Source: Thermoleophilia bacterium (GTDB lineage Bacteria > Actinomycetota > Thermoleophilia > RBG-16-64-13). From it: a DNA stretch of 5,746 bases. Location: NCBI GenBank assembly GCA_016929985.1, contig JAFGIH010000336.1, positions 1 to 5,746 of the forward strand. The letters are read 5' to 3'. The notes under the pieces are model-generated. The model ran no database searches, was not told where the DNA came from, and saw only the letters and a list, made by a program, of their open reading frames with translations. Within the stretch, counting starts at the first letter, position 1; every line of letters starts with the position of its first letter. Positions 1 through 5,556 of this stretch are shown one piece after another. A program made the position numbers and the translations under genes.

Positions 1-96
1 GAAGTACGTCTTGATGGACGACTTGTAGCGCAGATTCTCCAAACGCTGCCGCTGGGCGATGCGCACTCGTTTGCGCTGCTGCTTCGTATTAGCCAA
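1..96 (-). CDS. rpsT: Ribosomal protein S20, N-terminal part (cut by left window edge)
   Basis: S20 is a primary-binding protein of the 30S subunit that contacts 16S rRNA early in assembly. The 32 visible codons, read from a TTG at 96-94, give MANTKQQRKRVRIAQRQR followed by LENLRYKSSIKTYF. This matches the S20 N-terminus: MAN start, Lys/Arg-rich first helix, then the conserved N-x-x-x-K-S-x-[IL]-[KR]-T segment. The remaining 50 to 60 codons lie left of the window. TTG was chosen because the MAN start of the family begins there and a strong Shine-Dalgarno sits 8 bases upstream; no in-frame ATG fits. A UUG start is also known for E. coli rpsT, where it contributes to S20 autoregulation; the same control here is only inferred. 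The gene diverges from murJ. Confidence 0.93.
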   Translation of the reverse strand, partial: MANTKQQRKRVRIAQRQRLENLRYKSSIKTYF

Positions 97-100
97 TCTT

Positions 101-110
101 CATTCCTCCC
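101..110 (-). promoter_or_regulatory. Ribosome binding site of rpsT, fixing the TTG start
   Basis: On the minus strand the sequence reads GGGAGGAATGAAGA directly before TTG. The GGAGG core (109-105) is 8 bases from the TTG, which is optimal spacing. An ATG at 103-101 is only one base from the core, is out of the S20 frame and stops after four codons, so it is not the S20 start. Confidence 0.85.
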
Positions 111-113
111 GTC

Positions 114-142
114 TTCCCATAAAAGTCGCAGCAGTCTAGCAT
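114..142 (+). promoter_or_regulatory. Candidate promoter for murJ with very short leader
   Basis: TTCCCA (114-119) and TAGCAT (137-142) are separated by 17 bases; each matches 4 of 6 consensus positions. The predicted start point near 149-150 lies only about 4 to 5 bases before the murJ ATG at 154. This fits the absence of any Shine-Dalgarno before that ATG and suggests near-leaderless translation. The -10 box overlaps that proposed for rpsT on the other strand. Confidence 0.35.
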
Positions 143-161
143 AACGGTCGCACATGGGCAA
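133..161 (-). promoter_or_regulatory. Candidate sigma-70-type promoter for rpsT
   Basis: Reading the minus strand, TTGCCC (161-156) is followed by exactly 17 bases and then TAGACT (138-133). Each hexamer matches 4 of 6 consensus positions (TTGACA, TATAAT). A start point about 7 bases further on, near 126, would give a leader of about 30 bases containing the strong Shine-Dalgarno. The -35 box overlaps the start of murJ (ATG at 154), so transcription of the two genes may interfere. Inferred from sequence alone. Confidence 0.5.
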
Positions 162-1833
162 TGAGACCAAGAAGAGACTCGCCTTGGCGGCCGCCTTCCT
201 GATGGTGGCGACCGCCGGCTCCCGCATCCTGGGACTGATCCGGGAGGTCATCTCGGTCTACTACCTGGGCATGGGTGCGGAGATGGGCGCCTTCACGCAG
301 GCGATAAGGGTCCCCAACCTCGTGCGCACTCTTCTGGCCGACACCGCCTTGTCGGCTGCCTTCATCCCCGTGTTCTCGGCCCTACTGGAGAAGGGCCGTC
401 GCCGCGAAGCCTGGCAGGTGGCCTTCACGGTGACGGTGGCAGCTGCTGGTGCATTGGGCGTGATCACGGTCCTGGGGATCGTCTTTGCTCCCGAGGTGAT
501 CAAGGTCGTGTCTCCCTCGTGGACAGACAAGTACCCGGACACGGTGCAACTGGCCGTGCATCTGATGCGCATCATGTTCCCCACAGTTCTCGTGATGGGC
601 ATCGCTGGGATCTTCATGGGGATCCTGAACTCGTACAACCATTTCTCGATGCCTGCGGTGGCGCCCATCGTCTGGAACATCATCATCATCATCGTGGTGG
701 CGGTCTTCTCCGCGCGCTACGGGTTCGAGGCGCTGGCCTGGGGAGTGATGCTGGGCACCATCGCTGAGCTTCTCATACTCGTACCGTCCGTCTGGAAGCG
801 CCGCTGGCGCCGGGGCGTCGAGCCCTTGACCGACGGCGCCACACTCATCGACGGCGCTGCGCCGGACGATGGCCGCTCGCCGTGGCGTCTGGCTCTGCGT
901 AGCCCGGAGGTGAAGCAGATCGGCATCCTTCTGGGGCCGGTGATACTGAGCCTAGGTATCGTCAACTTCAACTCCTTCATCGGGGGAATGTTCGCGTCGC
1001 TCCTCGGCGAGGCTCACCCCGCCTACATCGAGAAGGCGTTCCGTCTCTTCCAACTCCCCCAGGGCATGTTCGCCATCGCCATCGGGACGGTGCTGTTCCC
1101 GGCCCTCTCGAGACACGGCGCGGCCAAGCGCATGCGCGAGTTCCGTGAGGACCTCTCCCTGGGCGTCCGGCAGATCTTCTTCGTGACCCTGCCGTTCGCG
1201 GCCTTCTTCTCAGTGCTAGCCGAACCCACGATCAGGCTCATCTATGAGTACGGCGAGGTGGTGGGAGACGAAGCGGCCATCTCCGGAACGAGCTCCGCGC
1301 TGCTCTTCTTCAGCGTCGGCATGGCGTTCGTGAGCGTGAACACCCTGCTCAATCGGGCCTTCTACAGCATCCGGAAGTCTTGGGTGCCGCTGGTCATGGG
1401 TGGCGCCAACCTGGCGGTCAACGCGGCCATCATGCTGCTGCTCTACAAGCCCATGGGGGTGGGCGGCATCACGCTGGCCACCTCGGTGGTGAGCATCATC
1501 AACTTCTTCGGTCTCATGGTTCTGCTCGGCCCCCGCATCGGCGGGGTGGATGCGCGCCGGGTAGCCTGGTCGGCAGGGCGGGCGATCATCGCGCTCATCC
1601 CGTTGTCAGGCGTGGCCTACGGAGTGTGGTACGGCTTGGACACCGCTCTTGGCCAGGGTCTGTGGCAGAAGATCGTCTCGGTGGTCGTAGCCTATATAGC
1701 CGGCGGCGTCGCCTACGTGCTCGCTGCCTGGGCCCTGCGGATGCCCGAGTTGCGCGATGTAGTGGACATCATCCGGCGCCGGCGCCGGCCGCGAGAGGTC
1801 GACGAGGTCATCGACACGAGCGCCCCGGAGTGA
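154..1833 (+). CDS. murJ: Lipid II flippase MurJ (MviN family)
   Basis: MurJ flips lipid II across the cytoplasmic membrane during peptidoglycan synthesis. It belongs to the MOP exporter superfamily with 14 membrane helices. The 559 residues are mostly hydrophobic segments and are close to the usual 500-550. The N-terminus shows the MurJ signature: SRILGLIRE (residues 23-31), IRVPNLVRTLLADTALSAAF (51-70) and IPVF (71-74). Arg24, Arg30 and Arg52 line up, by motif, with the cavity arginines essential in E. coli MurJ. LPQGMFAIAIGTVLFPALSR (301-320) is the conserved second-half motif. A hydrophilic loop at about 214-254 includes a short duplicated LTDGA/LIDGA. The tail (541-559) has five consecutive arginines, then an acidic end, probably cytoplasmic. 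The ATG at 154 lacks a Shine-Dalgarno, but the family N-terminus needs it. Divergent from rpsT and convergent with the cyclase gene; no ribF follows. Confidence 0.96.
   Translation: MGNETKKRLALAAAFLMVATAGSRILGLIREVISVYYLGMGAEMGAFTQAIRVPNLVRTLLADTALSAAFIPVFSALLEKGRRREAWQVAFTVTVAAAGALGVITVLGIVFAPEVIKVVSPSWTDKYPDTVQLAVHLMRIMFPTVLVMGIAGIFMGILNSYNHFSMPAVAPIVWNIIIIIVVAVFSARYGFEALAWGVMLGTIAELLILVPSVWKRRWRRGVEPLTDGATLIDGAAPDDGRSPWRLALRSPEVKQIGILLGPVILSLGIVNFNSFIGGMFASLLGEAHPAYIEKAFRLFQLPQGMFAIAIGTVLFPALSRHGAAKRMREFREDLSLGVRQIFFVTLPFAAFFSVLAEPTIRLIYEYGEVVGDEAAISGTSSALLFFSVGMAFVSVNTLLNRAFYSIRKSWVPLVMGGANLAVNAAIMLLLYKPMGVGGITLATSVVSIINFFGLMVLLGPRIGGVDARRVAWSAGRAIIALIPLSGVAYGVWYGLDTALGQGLWQKIVSVVVAYIAGGVAYVLAAWALRMPELRDVVDIIRRRRRPREVDEVIDTSAPE
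1773..1788. repeat. 16-bp perfect palindrome near the murJ 3' end
   Basis: CCGGCGCCGGCGCCGG equals its own reverse complement and is built from overlapping CCGGCGCC units. It encodes part of the five-arginine run of the MurJ tail, about 45 bases before the stop. It could fold in single strands, but it may simply reflect arginine codon choice at high GC. Confidence 0.5.
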
Positions 1834-1846
1834 GAGCCCGGACTCT

Positions 1847-1858
1847 GCTCCCAGGAGC
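1847..1858. terminator. Weak hairpin in the convergent murJ/cyclase gap (possible terminator)
   Basis: GCTC-CCAG-GAGC forms a four-base stem with a four-base loop, about mid-way in the 31-base gap (1834-1864) between the stops of murJ and the minus-strand cyclase. Its position suits a bidirectional terminator. The stem is short and neither side has a T-tract, so it is not a convincing intrinsic terminator. Confidence 0.2.
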
Positions 1859-1864
1859 GCGAGG

Positions 1865-3157
1865 TCAGAGAAACGAAAGTTGCCGGATTCGCACCGAGGC
1901 GGGTTCACCGGTCGGACCGACGCAGCGGTCTCGTCCTGCCGCTTTCGCTTCGTAGAGTCTCGCATCGGCAAGGCTCAGGAGGGCCTCGACGGAGAACTCC
2001 TCACGCGGGAATTCCGAGCTGTCGGCGACACCGCAACTGCAGGTGAACTCGATGTCGTGACCCTCGAATGTGAGGGCTGTACTCCGAACGACCTCCAAGA
2101 GGCGCTCGATCATCGCGATGGTGTCCGGTCCCGCTGAGTTTCTGGACATCAACATGAACTCCTCGCCGCCGCAGCGGGCGAGGAGATCGTACTCCCGGGT
2201 CAGCGAGCCGACCATGCGCGTGAACTCCTTGAGCGCGAAGTCGCCCGCGCGGTGACCATACGTGTCGTTGATGGCCTTGAAATGGTCGAGGTCGAAGATA
2301 GCCACGCAGAAGTCGGTCTCCCCCCGCGAGTATTCCGCGGCCGTCTCAGCCAGGCGCTCGAAGATGTAGCGCCGGTTGTACACCTCGGTAAGAGGGTCGC
2401 GGATGGCGAGCTCGCGGATCTGCCGTTCCATGGCCTTCTTCTCGGTGACGTCGCGGCATACACAGAAGATGTACTTCTCACCGCCGATCACGGCCCCGTT
2501 GCTACTGATCTCGACCTCAAGGAGCGAGCCGTCTTTGCGGCGGTGGCGTGTCTCGATGACATCACCGGCTTTGTCGACCTCGTCGATCATGACGAGGAGC
2601 TCCTCCTTCGTGTACTGGGCGTCCCAATCCCAGATATGGAGCTTGCAGATCTCTTCCATAGAGTAGCCGAGCATGCGGGCGTATCTCTCATTCGCCTCGT
2701 AGACGGCCCCACCCTGGTTCATGACGACGATGCCGTCCCTGGACTGCTCCACAAGGATGCGCCGGCGGGTGATCTCATCCCTGAGCCGCTCCTCGGTCAC
2801 GGCGTGCTCGGTGATGTCTTTGATGTGGCCGATGGCTCCCGTGACGCGACCGTCGGGATCCTGGAGGCGGTACATGTTCACCTCGTACCACATCGCGGGT
2901 ACCTGCTGGGGCGGGTGGCAGAAGGTGCGTTTCGGCGGCGCGCAGGAGCCAGACCCCGCGAGCAGGGGACACGCTGGGCAGCGCTCGGTCCTGCGGTGGA
3001 AGGCCTCGTAGCACTTCTTGCCGACCAGGGGCAGCTTGTGCGAGAGGTTGTCCTCCAGGGTCTTGTTCGCCGTGACGATGTTGAAGTCGGCATCCATGAA
3101 GACGATGCCGTCCTGGATGGTGTCGAGAAGGTGCTCTAAGAGGAGTTGTCTATCCAT
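1865..3157 (-). CDS. PAS-PAS-GGDEF diguanylate cyclase (430 aa)
   Basis: Predicted to make c-di-GMP from two GTP in the cytosol; no membrane segment or signal peptide is seen. PAS 1 (about residues 8-118) carries a cysteine cluster (C49, C60, C63, C72, C80), including C-P-A-C-P. PAS 2 (about 131-242) is a typical S-box with VIETRHRRKDGS and FCVCRDVTEKK. Charged, coiled-coil-like linkers follow each. The GGDEF domain (about 249-412) starts RDPLTEVYNRRY and has FDLDHFKAIND and GGEEF (330-334). By alignment with PleD, D289, N297, D306 and E332 supply metal and GTP contacts. REYD (321-324), five residues before GGEEF, is an intact I-site, so product inhibition is expected. The ATG at 3157 is the first in frame after a TAA, has no Shine-Dalgarno, and lies inside the end of the acetyltransferase gene, so translational coupling is likely. 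The signal sensed is unknown. Confidence 0.93.
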   Translation of the reverse strand: MDRQLLLEHLLDTIQDGIVFMDADFNIVTANKTLEDNLSHKLPLVGKKCYEAFHRRTERCPACPLLAGSGSCAPPKRTFCHPPQQVPAMWYEVNMYRLQDPDGRVTGAIGHIKDITEHAVTEERLRDEITRRRILVEQSRDGIVVMNQGGAVYEANERYARMLGYSMEEICKLHIWDWDAQYTKEELLVMIDEVDKAGDVIETRHRRKDGSLLEVEISSNGAVIGGEKYIFCVCRDVTEKKAMERQIRELAIRDPLTEVYNRRYIFERLAETAAEYSRGETDFCVAIFDLDHFKAINDTYGHRAGDFALKEFTRMVGSLTREYDLLARCGGEEFMLMSRNSAGPDTIAMIERLLEVVRSTALTFEGHDIEFTCSCGVADSSEFPREEFSVEALLSLADARLYEAKAAGRDRCVGPTGEPASVRIRQLSFL

Positions 3158-3741
3158 GGCTTAGAGGTGATATCGGCATCCTGACCGAAGTCGTGAAGTG
3201 CGCGTGCGGCCGACTCGTCGAGAGGCCGGGCCATGAGCAGGTCATTCTGGACGTCGTCGCCCAGGAGGAACGATTGGCTGCCCACCACCTGGAACCCCCA
3301 CTTCTGGTAGAACGCCAGGGCGCGGTAGTTCTTCTCCCACACGTCGAGCCACACGACGTCGCAGCCTCTCATCGTCGCGAGGCCGAGGGAGGCCCGCATG
3401 AGCGCCGCGCCCACGCCTCTTCCGATCCATGGTCTGTCTGCGTAGAACCGCGCGATCTCGACCGGTTGCCGGCCTTCAGCGCAAGGTCGTGACTCACCGA
3501 ACCGCAGTCTGGCGTAGCCCACGGGCGTCTCGCCTGCCTGCGCGACCAGGAAGATCGAGCGTGGGTCCTGCAGCTCGCATGACTGGACGGCGGGACTGAA
3601 GGCCGAGGCGAGGTAGGCGGCCATGTCGGCCTCGGTGTTGTCCGCGGCGAAGGTGTCGAAGAACGTTCTCGCGCCCAGTTCGGCGAGTAGGGGGGCGTCT
3701 TGCGCAGTGGCGGCGCGGATGATCGGGGGTGGCCCATCCAT
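3136..3741 (-). CDS. PaiA-like GNAT N-acetyltransferase (201 aa)
   Basis: A GCN5-related acetyltransferase that would move acetyl from acetyl-CoA to an amine. The N-terminal ARTFFDTFAADNT (24-36), the WLDVWEKNYRALAFYQKWGF block (131-150) and SFLLGDDVQNDLLMARPL (157-174) resemble Bacillus PaiA, a spermidine/spermine N1-acetyltransferase; the polyamine substrate is inference. The acetyl-CoA loop is IGRGVG (106-111), with Ile where many GNATs have Gln or Arg. The family normally ends at about residue 174; here 27 more residues follow, and the last seven codons overlap the start of the 430-residue cyclase. The ATG at 3741 lacks a Shine-Dalgarno; a second ATG four bases inside is out of frame. It lies 105 bases after the 551-residue cyclase. 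It is a close paralogue of the partial acetyltransferase at the right edge. Confidence 0.9.
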   Translation of the reverse strand: MDGPPPIIRAATAQDAPLLAELGARTFFDTFAADNTEADMAAYLASAFSPAVQSCELQDPRSIFLVAQAGETPVGYARLRFGESRPCAEGRQPVEIARFYADRPWIGRGVGAALMRASLGLATMRGCDVVWLDVWEKNYRALAFYQKWGFQVVGSQSFLLGDDVQNDLLMARPLDESAARALHDFGQDADITSKPWIDNSS

Positions 3742-3749
3742 GATCGGGA

Positions 3750-3758
3750 ATGCTACCA
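3750..3758 (-). promoter_or_regulatory. Candidate extended -10 promoter for the complete acetyltransferase gene
   Basis: On the minus strand TGGTAGCAT occurs 8 bases before the ATG at 3741. TGG is an extended -10 element and TAGCAT matches 4 of 6 of TATAAT. It is the same hexamer as the proposed murJ -10. No good -35 box is present at the right distance. A transcript from here would be nearly leaderless, in keeping with the missing Shine-Dalgarno. If real, it would let the acetyltransferase/cyclase pair be expressed separately from the upstream cyclase. Confidence 0.3.
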
Positions 3759-3763
3759 GTTGT

Positions 3764-3777
3764 GGCCGCGTGCGGCC
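3764..3777. repeat. Inverted repeat upstream of the complete acetyltransferase gene
   Basis: GGCCGC-GT-GCGGCC is a perfect dyad with six-base arms and a two-base centre. It lies where a -35 box would be for the proposed promoter at 3750-3758. It could be an operator, or a stem ending transcripts of the upstream cyclase, but no T-tract follows on the minus strand. Chance is possible at this GC content. Confidence 0.4.
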
Positions 3778-3806
3778 GGGAGGCGGTCAGAGACCTGTCG
3801 TTGGCA

Positions 3807-3851
3807 TGTCTGACGGCGGCAGGGCTGACGGCTACAGGGCTGACGGCTACA
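3807..3851. repeat. 15-bp tandem repeat over the 3' end of the 551-aa cyclase gene
   Basis: GGGCTGACGGCTACA occurs twice back to back without mismatch (3822-3836 and 3837-3851). A third, degenerate copy (3807-3821; TGTCTGACGGCGGCA, four mismatches) precedes them. The copy at 3837-3851 contains the stop codon of the cyclase on the minus strand (TAG, 3849-3847). Because the unit is a multiple of three, the next copy puts a second TAG in the same frame five codons later. The third copy has CCG in that place. Confidence 0.85.
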
Positions 3852-5502
3852 GGTCTGCCGGGTCGGCGAAGCGGTAACCGTTCTTGCCCGCGTTCTTGGC
3901 CCGGTACATCGCGGCGTCGGCCAGTCTGATCAGGCGGTCGGGATCCTGGCCGCAGACCAGGCACAATGCGATCCCTACGCTGGCTCCGACCGAGGTCTGC
4001 CGACCGTCGTCGAGTGTCACAGGCTCCGCTACCTTGCTGATGATCTTCTCCGCGATGCGGGCGGCGTCGCCCTGGTTATGCAGGCCACCCATCACGATAA
4101 GGAATTCGTCTCCTCCGAAGCGGGCCACCGTATCGGTCTCGCGGACACAGGAGAGGAGGCGTTCGGCCGTCTCCCGCAAGACTCGATCGCCCGCTTCGTG
4201 ACCGAAGGTGTCGTTCACTGCCTTGAAGCCGTCCAGGTCGACGAACATCACGCCGACCTGGTTCCTCTGCCGGCGCGCCAGGCCGAAGGCCATGGTGAGG
4301 CGATCCTTGGCCAGGCCCAGGGTGGGGAGATCGGTCAGGCTGTCGTGGGTGGCGAGATGCCGGATCCTCTCCTCGATCTCTTTGCGCGCGGTGATCTCGG
4401 TGACCATCGCGCAGACCCCGTGGACGCTGCCGTCGTCTTCATAGACAGGGAACCTGATGGCGATGAAGAACCGCTTGCCGCTCTCGTCTTCGAGGGCCTC
4501 TTCCGTCTCCAACTCCCCCTGCGACTGCATGGCTCTGAGGTCGTTGGCGCGCAACTCTTCCGCAACAGGACCGGGGAAGAGGTCATGGTCGGTCTTGCCG
4601 ATGCAGTCCTCGCGCCGGACGCCAAGGACCTCTTCCCATTTCCTGTTGACGAGTTCGTAGCGGCCGTCGAGGTCTTTGAGTGAGATGAGTGCACCGGCAT
4701 GCTCAATGACGTCTGACAGCAGGCGACGGCTTCTCTGCAGCTCCTGCTCCGCCCGCTTGCGGTCGGTGATGTTATCGACGCTGGAGATGATGCATGGTCC
4801 CTGGCTCAAGTCGATGACCTGTGCCGAGAAGAGGCCCGTCGACATCTTCCCGTGACTGTCGCGGAAGGGGAACTCTCGCCTGGATATCGTCTTCCCTGCC
4901 CGCAGTGTGGACGTGATGAGGGCCCGGTCTTCCTCGCGTCCCCAGAGGCCCAGGCCGACTGTGGAGCTGCCGAGAAGATCTTCTCGCGCATAACCTGTCA
5001 TCTCCGTGAAGGTGTCGTTGACCTCCAAGAACACGCCGTCCTCCAAACGCGTGATGGCGAGGGCATAGGGCGAGGTCTGGAAGGCCTTGGCGAACTTCTC
5101 CTCGCTCCGGCGGAGGTTCTCCTCTGCCTGCTTGGCCTGCGTGATGTCCCGGTGTGACCACATGCGGCCGGCCCGCTTCCCATCGATCACGATGGGGGTG
5201 AAGTCGACCAGGAAGGTCCGTCCGTCGCGCATCTCCACGTCGTCTCCCAGGTGGTCGACGCCGGCGGCGACGATGCGGCCGACGCGCGTCATGATGGCGG
5301 GCGGGTCGGCATAAGCCGGTGCGATGAGTTCCAGAAACTCGGAAGAAGTCAGCCCTAAGAGCTCGGCAGGACTCTTGTCCAACGAGAACAGGTCGCAGAA
5401 CTGCTGGTTCACGAGTTCCACGCGACCGTTCTCGCTTGCTAGAACGATCCCGTATACCTGATGGGCCAGCGCCTCTTGATAGCGCCGGGCCTCGAGATCC
5501 AT
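3847..5502 (-). CDS. PAS-PAS-PAS-GGDEF diguanylate cyclase (551 aa)
   Basis: Predicted cytosolic c-di-GMP synthase with three N-terminal sensor domains and no membrane helix. PAS 1 is at about residues 8-123, PAS 2 at 133-250 (FLEVNDTFTEMTGYAREDLLG) and PAS 3 at 260-375 (YELVNRKWEEVLG, then GKTDHDLFP, typical of PAS_4). Each is followed by a charged linker such as AKQAEENLRRSEEKF. The GGDEF domain (about 382-548) has VDLDGFKAVND, GHEAGD and GGDEF (463-467). D422, N430, D439 and D465 match the PleD metal and GTP residues. RETD (454-457), five residues before GGDEF, is an intact I-site. Its entry motif DSLTDLPTLGLAKDRL puts it in a different GGDEF subfamily from the 430-residue protein. Such domains are often followed by EAL, but the protein ends at residue 551. 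The ATG at 5502 has a good ribosome binding site. It follows the partial acetyltransferase by 54 bases. Confidence 0.94.
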   Translation of the reverse strand: MDLEARRYQEALAHQVYGIVLASENGRVELVNQQFCDLFSLDKSPAELLGLTSSEFLELIAPAYADPPAIMTRVGRIVAAGVDHLGDDVEMRDGRTFLVDFTPIVIDGKRAGRMWSHRDITQAKQAEENLRRSEEKFAKAFQTSPYALAITRLEDGVFLEVNDTFTEMTGYAREDLLGSSTVGLGLWGREEDRALITSTLRAGKTISRREFPFRDSHGKMSTGLFSAQVIDLSQGPCIISSVDNITDRKRAEQELQRSRRLLSDVIEHAGALISLKDLDGRYELVNRKWEEVLGVRREDCIGKTDHDLFPGPVAEELRANDLRAMQSQGELETEEALEDESGKRFFIAIRFPVYEDDGSVHGVCAMVTEITARKEIEERIRHLATHDSLTDLPTLGLAKDRLTMAFGLARRQRNQVGVMFVDLDGFKAVNDTFGHEAGDRVLRETAERLLSCVRETDTVARFGGDEFLIVMGGLHNQGDAARIAEKIISKVAEPVTLDDGRQTSVGASVGIALCLVCGQDPDRLIRLADAAMYRAKNAGKNGYRFADPADL

Positions 5503-5511
5503 GGGCAGGTG

Positions 5512-5517
5512 CCTCCC
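5512..5517 (-). promoter_or_regulatory. Ribosome binding site of the 551-aa cyclase
   Basis: GGGAGG on the minus strand lies 9 bases before the ATG at 5502 and supports that start. It is the only clear Shine-Dalgarno among the minus-strand signalling genes whose starts are visible. Confidence 0.75.
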
Positions 5518-5525
5518 GTCTGTCG

Positions 5526-5539
5526 CTCTGGAGGCAGAG
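5526..5539. repeat. Small inverted repeat between acetyltransferase and 551-aa cyclase
   Basis: CTCTG-GAGG-CAGAG gives a five-base stem with a four-base loop in the 54-base gap (5503-5556), about ten bases upstream of the ribosome binding site. No T-tract follows, so termination is unlikely. It could influence translation or be chance. No convincing promoter was found in this gap, which favours co-transcription with the upstream acetyltransferase. Confidence 0.3.
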
Positions 5540-5556
5540 TTCCCATTGTGCGTCCG

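Noticed and set aside
679..693. Five consecutive ATC triplets
   Set aside because: They encode five isoleucines inside a MurJ membrane helix; plain hydrophobic coding sequence explains them.
1380..1955. Plus-strand open frame (191 codons) in another frame of murJ, running past its stop
   Set aside because: Rich in Arg, Gly, Ala and His as expected of an out-of-frame high-GC translation, and overlaps a certain MurJ gene.
2252..3139. Long plus-strand open frame (295 codons) antisense to the 430-aa cyclase
   Set aside because: It mirrors the codon structure of a clear GGDEF gene on the other strand. Such antisense frames are common at high GC, and the translation shows no family motif.
3807..3851. 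Possible CRISPR-like or recombination-site repeat
   Set aside because: The units are directly abutting 15-mers without spacers and no integrase or cas gene is near; a slippage repeat fits better.
3494..3964. Minus-strand open frame (156 codons) bridging the two signalling genes
   Set aside because: Out of frame with both well-supported genes. Its P-V-A-V-S repeat is only the 15-bp tandem repeat read in another frame.
4078..4683. Plus-strand open frame (201 codons) antisense to the 551-aa cyclase
   Set aside because: Fully inside a well-supported gene on the other strand, no recognisable motif, no ribosome binding site supporting it.
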